This document shows, one piece after another, positions 31,639 through 38,278 of a DNA stretch of 64,000 nucleotides. Each line of letters begins with the position of its first letter. Within the stretch, counting starts at the first letter, position 1. Made by a program: the position numbers and the translations under genes. The stretch comes from Thermus thermophilus HB8 (lineage in GTDB: Bacteria; Deinococcota; Deinococci; Deinococcales; Thermaceae): contig NC_006462.1 in the NCBI RefSeq assembly GCF_000091545.1, positions 124,001-188,000 of the forward strand, in the 5' to 3' direction. The notes under the pieces were generated by a model. That model worked only from the letters and a program-made list of their open reading frames with translations, searched no databases and was not told the DNA's origin.

Positions 31639-32499
31639 ATGAGCCACGTTGCGCTTCTTTTCCTGCATGCCCTCTCCCCTCTGCACGCGGGGACGGGGCA
31701 AGGCATCGGGGCCATAGACCTGCCCATCGCCCGGGAGAAGGCCACGGGCATCCCCTACCTGCCGGGAAGCTCCCTCAAGGGGGTGCTCCGGGACCGGGCT
31801 TCCGCCTGGGACAGGGACACCCTCTTCGCCGTCTTTGGGCCCGACACGGAAAACGCCTCGGAGCACGCCGGGGCGGTGCAGGTGGGGGACGCCAAGCTCC
31901 TCCTCCTCCCCGTGCGGAGCCTCTACGGGGTCTTCGCCCTGGTCGCGAGCCCCTACCTCCTGGAGCGCTTCCGCCGTGAGGCCCTCATGGCGGGCCTTCA
32001 GCCCCCAGGGGTTCCCGGGCTCCAGGACCCCACCCGGGTCCTCTTGGCCCCGGGGTCCCGCCTTTTGGGAGACGGGGAGAAGGTCTACCTCGAGGACCTG
32101 GACCTGAAGGCCCAGGGGGAGGAGGGGGTCGCCGCCTGGGAGCGGTGGCTTGCCGAGCGCACCGAGGCCCCGGTCCTGGGAAGGCTCGCCGTGGTGCACG
32201 ACGACCTCATGGGCTTCCTCCTGGAGACCGCCACGGAGGTGGTGGCCCGCATCCGCCTGGACGACGAGACCAAGACTGTGGCCAAGGGGGCCCTGTGGTA
32301 CGAGGAGAGCCTCCCCGCGGAAAGCCTCCTCTACGCCCTGGTGCGGGCCGACCGCTCCTTCCGCAAGGGGAAGGAGCTTCCCCCAGAGGGCGTCTGGGCC
32401 CTCTTCCGGGGCGTCTTGGAGGAGGGCGGGGGGGTGCTCCAGCTCGGGGGCAAGGCCACCGTGGGCCGGGGGCTTTGCCGGATCGTGGTGGGGAGGTAG
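31639..32499 (+). CDS. cmr4: Cmr4, backbone RNase subunit
   Basis: The 286-residue RAMP protein forms the backbone and cuts target RNA. The catalytic aspartate is D27 in GIGAIDLPIAREKATGIPYL, followed by the RAMP loop LPGSSLKGVLRDRA. Other Cmr4 segments are VFGPDTENASEHAGAVQVGD and LPVRSLYGVFALVASPYLLE. The last motif is LQLGGKATVGRGLCRIV. AGGAAGGAGG precedes the ATG. Together with Csm3 it gives the cell two independent RNA-guided RNA-cleaving machines using the same crRNAs. Confidence 0.95.
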   Translation: MSHVALLFLHALSPLHAGTGQGIGAIDLPIAREKATGIPYLPGSSLKGVLRDRASAWDRDTLFAVFGPDTENASEHAGAVQVGDAKLLLLPVRSLYGVFALVASPYLLERFRREALMAGLQPPGVPGLQDPTRVLLAPGSRLLGDGEKVYLEDLDLKAQGEEGVAAWERWLAERTEAPVLGRLAVVHDDLMGFLLETATEVVARIRLDDETKTVAKGALWYEESLPAESLLYALVRADRSFRKGKELPPEGVWALFRGVLEEGGGVLQLGGKATVGRGLCRIVVGR

Positions 32500-32502
32500 G
32501 CC

Positions 32503-32847
32503 GTGCGCACCCGCTCGCAGGTGTGGGCCCAGAAGGCCTACGAGAAGGTCCGGGAAGCGGCCAAGGGCGAGGGCCGGGGCGAGTACCGGGACATGGCCCT
32601 AAAGCTTCCCGTCCTGGTGCGCCAGGCGGGGCTTTCCCAGGCCCTGGCCTTCGTGGACTCCCGGGGGAAGGAGGCTCACAAGGCCCTGGGTAACGACCTG
32701 GCCCAGGTGCTGGGCTACCGGGACCTCCGGGAGCTGGCGGAGGCCGCCCGGGAGGCCGAGCTCCTCCAGTACCTCCGCCTCACCCGGGAGGTCCTGGCCG
32801 CGGCGGAGTGGTTCAAGCGCTTCGCCCAGGCCCTCATTGAGGAGTAG
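32503..32847 (+). CDS. cmr5: Cmr5, small subunit of the type III-B complex
   Basis: This 114-residue helical protein has the Cmr5 pattern: RTRSQVWAQKAYEKVREAAK, then YRDMALKLPVLVRQAGLSQA, AFVDSRGKEAHKALGNDLAQ, and LREAELLQYLRLTREVLAAAEWFKRFAQAL spread over the last helices. It forms the minor filament next to Cmr4, like Csm2 next to Csm3. It begins with GTG three bases after the cmr4 stop and ends two bases before cmr6. Confidence 0.93.
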   Translation: MRTRSQVWAQKAYEKVREAAKGEGRGEYRDMALKLPVLVRQAGLSQALAFVDSRGKEAHKALGNDLAQVLGYRDLRELAEAAREAELLQYLRLTREVLAAAEWFKRFAQALIEE

Positions 32848-32849
32848 CC

Positions 32850-33896
32850 ATGGGCCGCAGATCCGCGCTTGAGGGCGTCCGCCTCCCCCAAGGCAAGGAG
32901 CCCCACCGGGGCCTCTGGCTGGACAAGTTCTTGAGGTCGGCGAGGCGGGAGGACACCGAGGCCAAGCGGGTTCTCGTCCGGGAAGCGGCGGGGATCCCCG
33001 AGCCCGGGGAGTACCGGGCGTTTTTTAAGCGGTACCGCGGGGCCCTCGAGGCCCTGGGGGCCGAAATCCGTGAGGCCAGGACCCTCTCCCGCCTGGTGGT
33101 GGGCCTGGGTGGGGAAGGCGTGCTGGAGACGGCCCTCACCCTGCACCGCGCCTACGGGGTGCCCTACATCCCGGGCTCGGCCCTGAAGGGCCTGGCGAGC
33201 CGCTACGCCCACCTCTACCTGGAGGGCGAGGCCTGGCGGCGCGACCTCGCCCGCTTCCACCGGGGCGAGGCCCAGGCGGGGCTTTTCGGCACCACGGAGG
33301 AGCAGGGCCTCGTGGTCTTCTGGGATGCCCTCCCCCTTCCCGGGAAATGGAAGCTCCACCCCGACATTCTGAACCCCCACCACCCTGACTACTATGGGAG
33401 CGTCAAAGCGCCCCCCGCGGACTGGGACGGCCCCAAGCCGGTCCCCTTCCTCTCCGCCACGGGCACCTTCCTCCTCGCCCTCTCCCCGGCCCCCGGGGTT
33501 TCTCCCGAGGAGGCCGGGCCCTGGCTTCGGGCCGCCTGGCGCATCCTGGCCTGGGCCCTGCGGGAGGAGGGGGTGGGGGCCAAGACCTCCTCGGGGTACG
33601 GGCGCATGGCCCTGGAGGAGCCTGCGTCCCAAGGGGAAAAGCCCCTGGCGCCGGGGCCGAGCCCGGTCCTTCAGGACCTCCTCACCTGGGCCCGCGCCCT
33701 CTCCTACAGGGAGGTGCCCCGTTTCCTGGCTTCCCAGGCGGAGGCCATCCTGGGCCTCTCGGTGGAGGAGGCCCAGGCCCTTCGCCGGGCCCTGGAGGAG
33801 CGGGGCTTCCTCCGCAACCCCCAGGACCTGAAGCGCTGGCGCAAGGAGCATCCCGGCCTGGAAGGGGTTCTCGCCAAGCTGGGCCTCTCGGCCTAG
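32850..33896 (+). CDS. cmr6: Cmr6, backbone-like RAMP subunit
   Basis: The 348-residue RAMP protein lies near the 3' end of the Cmr complex. It has an N-terminal extension of about 70 residues, then a RAMP core with LVVGLGGEGVLETALTLHRA, YIPGSALKGLASRYAHLYLE, FFGTTEEQG-like GLFGTTEEQGLVVFWDALPL, SATGTFLLALS and GVGAKTSSGYGRM. A helical tail of about 90 residues follows (FLASQAEAILGLSVEEAQAL), which is longer than in many homologs. It is the last gene of the operon, and a hairpin follows five bases after its stop. Confidence 0.92.
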   Translation: MGRRSALEGVRLPQGKEPHRGLWLDKFLRSARREDTEAKRVLVREAAGIPEPGEYRAFFKRYRGALEALGAEIREARTLSRLVVGLGGEGVLETALTLHRAYGVPYIPGSALKGLASRYAHLYLEGEAWRRDLARFHRGEAQAGLFGTTEEQGLVVFWDALPLPGKWKLHPDILNPHHPDYYGSVKAPPADWDGPKPVPFLSATGTFLLALSPAPGVSPEEAGPWLRAAWRILAWALREEGVGAKTSSGYGRMALEEPASQGEKPLAPGPSPVLQDLLTWARALSYREVPRFLASQAEAILGLSVEEAQALRRALEERGFLRNPQDLKRWRKEHPGLEGVLAKLGLSA

Positions 33897-33900
33897 CCTC

Positions 33901-33917
33901 CCGCTCCCTGGGAGCGG
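33901..33917 (+). terminator. Hairpin after the Cmr operon
   Basis: CCGCTCC and GGAGCGG form a perfect seven-bp stem with a CTG loop, starting five bases after the cmr6 stop. The following bases are TGGGCTTCC and not T-rich, so termination would be weak or Rho-assisted. Confidence 0.45.
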
Positions 33918-33962
33918 TGGGCTTCCAAAAGGGCCTCCGTCCGGGCGCAGACCTTCTTTATC

Positions 33963-34859
33963 CTGGACTTACGCGGTGCTGAAGATCCCCGATAAAATGG
34001 GCCCCCGGTGACTAGGGAGGCCCGATGAAGAGGATACCACGGCCCGTTCTGCGCGCTCTAGAAGCTTTAGCCCAAAGCCCCATCAACACCTCCGCCCTGG
34101 CCATTTCGCCCACGACACCCTCTACCGCGCCCTGGGCCAACCCCTGGCCTTCTTCTTTGAGCTCTCCCTGAAGCTCTGCCGAGACCTCGGCGGCCTGGAA
34201 CGGGGCTACCTCATCCTTGATGACGTCCTCATCCAGCGCTACCGTTCGGGCAGGCTAGGCCTAAGGAAGATGCGGGACACCGCCACAGGGGGCTGGGCCT
34301 ACGGGCTTTCCCTGGTGGTCCTGGCCTGGACGGACGGGAAGCGGCGGATTCCCCTGGCCTTCCTGCCCTACTTCGGGGAAGAGGAGAGCAAGCTGGACCT
34401 GGCCCTGGCCCTGCTGGAGTGGGCCAAGGAGGCGGGCTTTCGTCCGGAGGGGGTGCTCTTTGACGCCTGGTACGCGGCGCGGCAGGTCCTGGAGTGGCTC
34501 CATGCCCACGGCTGGCCTTTGCCGCGGGGGTGCTCAAGCGTGGGGGGAAGTTTTACGGGACGGACCGGGAGGGGTGGTGGGACTCGGGGATGCGGGAGGT
34601 TTACCGGATGCGGCAGGCCATTGAGGAAATATTCCGGGGGCTACAGCAGGAGCTTGGGTGGACGGGGCACCGGCACTGGCGGAGGGGGAAGCTACTGGCG
34701 CACTTGGCGCTGGGGCTGGTGGCCTACGGGCTGATAGAGCGGCAACGGGAGGGGCTGGGGTTGAGCTTCTACGGGTGCCGAAGAAGACTCATCGCGGGTA
34801 AGCTGAGCCTGGATTTGAGCCCTCTGTTACCGGTGCAGGTGGAGGCCGCGTAAGTTCAG
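33963..34859 (+). mobile_element. Decayed IS with 14-bp terminal inverted repeats
   Basis: CTGGACTTACGCGG (33963-33976) and the complement of CCGCGTAAGTTCAG (34846-34859) match at 13 of 14 positions and bracket a broken DDE transposase gene, giving an element of about 897 bp. No clear target duplication is seen beside the ends. The element separates the CRISPR island from the VapBC pair. Confidence 0.7.
34025..34853 (+). pseudogene. Frameshifted DDE transposase (IS4/IS701-like)
   Basis: Three frames must be joined to read the protein: MKRIPRPVLRALEALAQSPI, then HDTLYRALGQPLAFFFELSL and LILDDVLIQRYRSGRLGLRK, and finally VLKRGGKFYGTDREGWWDSG with YRMRQAIEEIFRGLQQELGW. The DDE triad is visible as DD in LILDDVLIQ, D in GVLFDAWYAARQ and E in AIEEIFRGL. 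Shifts occur near 34105 and near 34520. The gene is therefore dead unless frameshifting restores it. The family is inferred from the YREK-like last motif only. Confidence 0.75.
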
Positions 34860-35047
34860 TGATGAGAGCTCAGGGAGACGGTGAAGCGGTAGGCAACGGA
34901 GGTGAGGGATACTCGCGGTGGTGACCAAGGTGGAGGCCTCGAGGCTCAAGGAGGCGCTGAAGCGCGCAACGCCCTCCCTCCCGAGACGATCGTGCTCATC
35001 CTGCCCTGGGAACCCGGATCACGGCGTCAACCCCTAAAAGCGGGGCA
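34860..35047. other. Short gene-poor stretch between the dead IS and VapBC
   Basis: No convincing gene is present. A GTG-started frame (VTKVEASRLKEALKRATPSL) and a neighbouring frame (LPPETIVLILPWEPGSRRQP) look like pieces of a decayed small gene, but no family is recognised. Confidence 0.35.
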
Positions 35048-35075
35048 GGTTATACTGAAGTGGGGAGGTTATACC
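35048..35075 (+). promoter_or_regulatory. VapBC promoter with direct repeats
   Basis: GGTTATAC occurs twice (35048-35055 and 35067-35074), nineteen bases apart, the second copy ending one base before the vapB ATG. The first copy contains the probable -10 TATACT (35051-35056). AbrB-type antitoxins often bind such repeated sites in their own promoter, so autoregulation is likely. Between them GGGGAGG could act as ribosome site. Confidence 0.5.
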
Positions 35076-35336
35076 ATGCCCTACCTGGTAGGCCCCAAGG
35101 GGCAGGTGGTCATCGCCAAGGAGATCCGGGAGCGCCTGGGGATCCGCCCGGGCTGGCGGGTAATCCAGCGCCTGGTGGACGACCACGTGGAGCTCTACTT
35201 CCTTCCCCCACCCCATAAGGCCTCCCTCAAAGGCCTTCTCCGGGACAAGATCCGGGGCACCGTTTCCGAGGAAGCCTGGGCGGAGGCCAGGGAGAGGGCC
35301 TGGCGGGCCTCCTGGTCTGAAGAGGGGGAAGGTTGA
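35076..35336 (+). CDS. AbrB/SpoVT-type antitoxin (VapB)
   Basis: The 86-residue protein opens with a swapped-hairpin AbrB domain (YLVGPKGQVVIAKEIRERLG, then IRPGWRVIQRLVDDHVELYF). A basic, helical C-terminal tail follows (KASLKGLLRDKIRGTVSEEA) that would bind the toxin. ATG 35076 gives the canonical start; an open frame further upstream is out of character. The stop TGA overlaps the TTG start of the PIN toxin gene, the usual coupling that keeps antitoxin in excess. Confidence 0.88.
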   Translation: MPYLVGPKGQVVIAKEIRERLGIRPGWRVIQRLVDDHVELYFLPPPHKASLKGLLRDKIRGTVSEEAWAEARERAWRASWSEEGEG

Positions 35337-35728
35337 AGGCCCTGGTGGACACGAGCCTCCTGGTGCGCTACCTGACCGGGGACCCGCCCCACCTGGCGGA
35401 GCGAGCGGCCCAGGTCCTGGACGGGGAGGAGACCCTGGGCCTCACAGAGGTGGCCCTGGTGGAGACGGCCTACGTCTTGGAGTCGGTGTATGGGGTTCCC
35501 AGGAAGGAGGTGGTGGACGCCCTTTTGGCCCTCCTCCAGAAGGAGAACCTGAAGGCGGTGGGCGGGGACAAGGACCTCTGGATGCGGGCCCTCCTCCTCT
35601 GCCGCCCTTCAAAGAGGGTCTCCTTTGGGGATGCCCTGATCTGGGCGGCAGCCCTGGCCTCTGGGGTGAGGCGGGTCTACACCCTGGACGCCCGCTTTCC
35701 CCGGGAAGAGATCCAGGTCGGGCCGTAA
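35333..35728 (+). CDS. PIN-domain toxin (VapC)
   Basis: This 131-residue PIN-domain RNase has the acidic metal site complete: D6 in MKALVDTSLLVRYL, E44 in ALVETAYVLE, D100 in VSFGDALIWAAA and D119 in VYTLDARF. VapC toxins cut tRNA or rRNA when the labile antitoxin is lost. It starts with TTG overlapping the antitoxin stop. The pair may stabilise the plasmid or island, or act in abortive defence next to the CRISPR genes. Its TAA stop lies inside the -10 of the following gene. Confidence 0.92.
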   Translation: MKALVDTSLLVRYLTGDPPHLAERAAQVLDGEETLGLTEVALVETAYVLESVYGVPRKEVVDALLALLQKENLKAVGGDKDLWMRALLLCRPSKRVSFGDALIWAAALASGVRRVYTLDARFPREEIQVGP

Positions 35729-35731
35729 TAT
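35726..35731 (+). promoter_or_regulatory. -10 element of the CAP lipoprotein gene
   Basis: TAATAT overlaps the vapC stop codon and is followed by six bases (GGAGCC) and the ATG at 35738. This repeats the leaderless spacing seen elsewhere in the window, although GGAG could also act as a ribosome site. Confidence 0.4.
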
Positions 35732-35737
35732 GGAGCC

Positions 35738-37180
35738 ATGGCTAGAACCAAGTTCGGAACCCTCCTTCTGGCCTTCCTTGTCCTCTCCCTCTCTGCCTGC
35801 AACACCCTCCAGTCCCTCCTTCCCCAGCCCAAGCCCTTCGAGGCCCACGTGGTGGGGGAGGGCTACCAGACCGTGGCCCCTGGCGAAACGGCCACCTACA
35901 CCCTGCGCCTCTCCTTCCGGGAGGGAGCGGGCCCCGTCACCTTGCGGGTGGCCCTCGCCGACCCCTGCGCCAAGGGCACCTCGTACTGCCCTGGCTGGGA
36001 CAGCACCCGCTACCCCGGTGTGGAGCACCCGAGGGAAACCCTCACCCTGACCCCCGGTACCCCCGAGGTGTCCCTCGCCTTCCAGGTGGCCTCCGATGCC
36101 CTCCCTCAGGGCCCCTTCAAGTACGAGGTGGTGCTCACGGGGCAGGATGCCTCGGGGAAGACGGTGGAGGAGGTCGTCCCCCTCTACTTGAAGATCCTGC
36201 CCCCTGGCGAGCGCTCGGGCATGGAGGCCTGGAACTTCTGGCGGAGCTACCTGGGCCTTTCTCCCGTGCGAGAGGACCCCGAGTGGAGCTTCTGGGCCTG
36301 GCTCCACAGCCGCTACATGGCGATGAACTACCCCAACAACCTCCCCCACGATGAAGACCTCTCTCAGCCCTTCGCAAGCCCGGAAGGCCAGCAAGCGGGG
36401 AGGAAGGGGAACGAGTGGGGGTACTTCTCACGGAGGAGCGGGCAACCTTACTGGCCCCCTGAAGAGTCTCCCATAAACGGGTGGATCGCCGCGCCCTTCC
36501 ACCGCTTCAACATGATCGCCCCAAGGGCGACCAACGGCGGCTTTGGGATCTACAAGGACGCGGGGCCCGTTCCAGGCTACGGGGACGGGTACGGCCGCTC
36601 CTGGGCCAACCTCCCCAACCTCTACGGGGGTACGGGGAGCGTCCCCTACCTTCTCTTCCCCGCTCCAGACCGGGAGCTCGCCCTGGAGCGCTACCAAGGT
36701 CGGGAGAACCCCAACCCCACCGCCCCCTGCATGAACCCAGACAACTCCCCCAAGCGCCCCTTCCTCACCCAGGAAGGCCTCACCTGGGACGATGGGACGG
36801 GCGTGGTGCGCACGCCCATCGGCCTCCCCCTCACCCTCCAGACCTTCCCCGCCTCCCCGGTGGATACCGAGGTACTGGAGGGGAGGCTCACCCGGCTCTC
36901 CGATGGGAGCCTGAACCCCTTGTGCGCCTACGGGAGCCTGCAGTACTGGGAAGAGCGGGACTCCTGGCGGGAGAAGGCCTTGAAGATCCTTCGTGGCCAA
37001 GGAGCCGTCATCGCCTTTCCCCACGAGCCCCTCACCCCCGGAGCGGAGTACGAGGCCTACCTCAAGGTGCGCCTGGGAAGCGAGGTGCGGGAGTTCACCT
37101 GGCGCTTCCGGGTGGCCTCCCAGGGGAACCTCAGGCCCCTCCGGGTGGAGCCCGCTCACGAGTTCTGGGAGGTCCGCTAA
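35738..37180 (+). CDS. Lipoprotein with a CAP (SCP-like) domain
   Basis: The 480-residue product has a lipoprotein signal (LLLAFLVLSLSACNTLQSLL, with the lipobox LSAC). An N-terminal beta domain of about 130 residues follows. Next comes a region with the CAP pattern: WNFWRSYLGLSPVREDPEWS and HSRYMAMNYPNNLPHDEDLS, as in N..R...GL.P...D..L...A..HS..M..N. The C-terminal part has a strand-rich domain (LTPGAEYEAYLKVRLGSEVREF region). It is therefore exported and lipid-anchored. The role of such CAP proteins in bacteria is largely unknown. It follows vapC by nine bases but probably has its own promoter, and a strong hairpin ends it. Confidence 0.75.
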   Translation: MARTKFGTLLLAFLVLSLSACNTLQSLLPQPKPFEAHVVGEGYQTVAPGETATYTLRLSFREGAGPVTLRVALADPCAKGTSYCPGWDSTRYPGVEHPRETLTLTPGTPEVSLAFQVASDALPQGPFKYEVVLTGQDASGKTVEEVVPLYLKILPPGERSGMEAWNFWRSYLGLSPVREDPEWSFWAWLHSRYMAMNYPNNLPHDEDLSQPFASPEGQQAGRKGNEWGYFSRRSGQPYWPPEESPINGWIAAPFHRFNMIAPRATNGGFGIYKDAGPVPGYGDGYGRSWANLPNLYGGTGSVPYLLFPAPDRELALERYQGRENPNPTAPCMNPDNSPKRPFLTQEGLTWDDGTGVVRTPIGLPLTLQTFPASPVDTEVLEGRLTRLSDGSLNPLCAYGSLQYWEERDSWREKALKILRGQGAVIAFPHEPLTPGAEYEAYLKVRLGSEVREFTWRFRVASQGNLRPLRVEPAHEFWEVR

Positions 37181-37189
37181 GGATTAGGG

Positions 37190-37218
37190 AAAGGGGGGAG
37201 GGTATACCCTCCCCCTTT
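37190..37218. terminator. Strong terminator after the CAP lipoprotein gene
   Basis: AAAGGGGGGAGGG and CCCTCCCCCTTT form a long stem around TATA, ten bases after the stop, followed by GGGTTTTCCCCTTTT. This is a good intrinsic terminator for the plus strand. Confidence 0.75.
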
Positions 37219-37240
37219 GGGTTTTCCCCTTTTGCCTCTC

Positions 37241-37324
37241 CTACCTGGCCCCCTTCACCAGGGCCACGCACCGGGCGGCCCCGAGGGGGGAGAGGGGGAT
37301 GCAGGCCCCCACGAGGAATAAGGG
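37241..37324 (-). pseudogene. C-terminal relic of a membrane protein
   Basis: A short frame reads PLFLVGACIPLSPLGAARCV, then ALVKGAR and a stop. It looks like the last hydrophobic helix and tail of a deleted transporter-type protein, but the evidence is thin. Confidence 0.25.
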
Positions 37325-37332
37325 GGAGGTCA

Positions 37333-37477
37333 AACCACCTGGCGGGCTTCACCCACGAGGACGACCGCCTGCCCGCCTTCTTCTACGAGGAGCCCGTGCC
37401 CCCCCAAGGGCTACACCGCCCGCTTCCGCCCCGAGGACCTAGGGCCCCTCTACGAGCGGCTCCACCAGGAGCCGTAG
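37333..37477 (+). pseudogene. C-terminal relic resembling aldehyde:ferredoxin oxidoreductase
   Basis: NHLAGFTHEDDRLPAFFYEE, then PVPPKGYTARFRPEDLGPLY and ERLHQEP can be read if one base is dropped in the C7 run near 37400. The word GFT..DDRLP..F..EP is typical of the end of tungsten-containing aldehyde ferredoxin oxidoreductases. Only this tail is left, so it is a deletion relic with an additional frameshift. Confidence 0.45.
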
Positions 37478-37479
37478 CG

Positions 37480-38256
37480 TTAGACCCGCCTTCTGAGCCA
37501 GAGGTTGAAGAGGGCGAGGAGGAAGAGGCCGGGAAGCCCCACCACCCCCACGAGAAGGTCGTGGGTGCGCTCCACCGCGAGGAGGGAGAGCCCGGCCACG
37601 GCGTTCAGGGTGCCGTGGAGGAGGGCGGGGGCCCAAAGGGAACCCCCCTTCTCCCTGGCGTAGAGGAGGGCGGGGGTGAGGGCCAGGGTGAAGAGGACCA
37701 TCATGCCCACGCCCAGGAGGCGGTGGTCCGGGTAGTTGTGGCCGAAGAGGAGGACCAGGGGGGCGTGCCAAAGCCCCCAGTAGAAGCCGATCTCTAGGCT
37801 TGCGGGCCAGAAGCCCCGCTCCCTCAGCTTCTCCCAGAGGTAGCCCCGCCAGAAGAGCTCCTCTCCCAAGGCGGCGAGGAGGTTCACCGTGGCCCCGGCG
37901 AAAAGCCCCTGGAGGAGGACGAGGGCCCAGAGGGCGGCCTCGGGGATCCGGGGCAGGCCCTCCGGCAGGGCCCAGGCCAGGCCCTTCCAGGGGGCGAAGG
38001 GGAGGCTTAGAGGGAGGGAGAGGAGGGTGAGGGCCACGGGGAAGAGCCAGGCGAAAAGCCAGAAGCGGTTGGGCCGGAAGGCCAGGGGGAGCCCGACCCC
38101 CTCCTTGCGGGCGAAGGCCAGGGCCACGAGGCCCGGGACCCACATGTAGAGGACGGCGAAGGCGAGGTAGGCGGGGTTTTGCGGGCGGAGGCCGAGGAGG
38201 TGAGCGGCCAGGGCAAGGCTCCACGAGAGGCCAAAGGTCCAGTAGAGGGCCCGCAT
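37480..38256 (-). CDS. CPBP-family intramembrane metalloprotease
   Basis: This 258-residue polytopic membrane protein has about eight hydrophobic helices and the CPBP (CaaX/ABI) motifs: NLLAALGEELFWRGYLWEKL with the paired catalytic glutamates, FYWGLWHAPLVLLFG with the metal-binding His, and LLHGTLNAVAG with the last His. Such proteases cleave substrates inside the membrane, and some are linked to bacteriocin immunity or protein maturation. It ends close to the downstream relics and starts 22 bases from the end of the reverse gyrase gene on the same strand. It could be co-transcribed with it. Confidence 0.87.
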   Translation of the reverse strand: MRALYWTFGLSWSLALAAHLLGLRPQNPAYLAFAVLYMWVPGLVALAFARKEGVGLPLAFRPNRFWLFAWLFPVALTLLSLPLSLPFAPWKGLAWALPEGLPRIPEAALWALVLLQGLFAGATVNLLAALGEELFWRGYLWEKLRERGFWPASLEIGFYWGLWHAPLVLLFGHNYPDHRLLGVGMMVLFTLALTPALLYAREKGGSLWAPALLHGTLNAVAGLSLLAVERTHDLLVGVVGLPGLFLLALFNLWLRRRV

Positions 38257-38278
38257 CCCTTCCCTAGGCTACCAGGGG

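Noticed and set aside
34902..35075. A longer start for the AbrB antitoxin
   Set aside because: The extra residues have no AbrB character and would cross the promoter and both direct repeats; the ATG at 35076 gives the family start.
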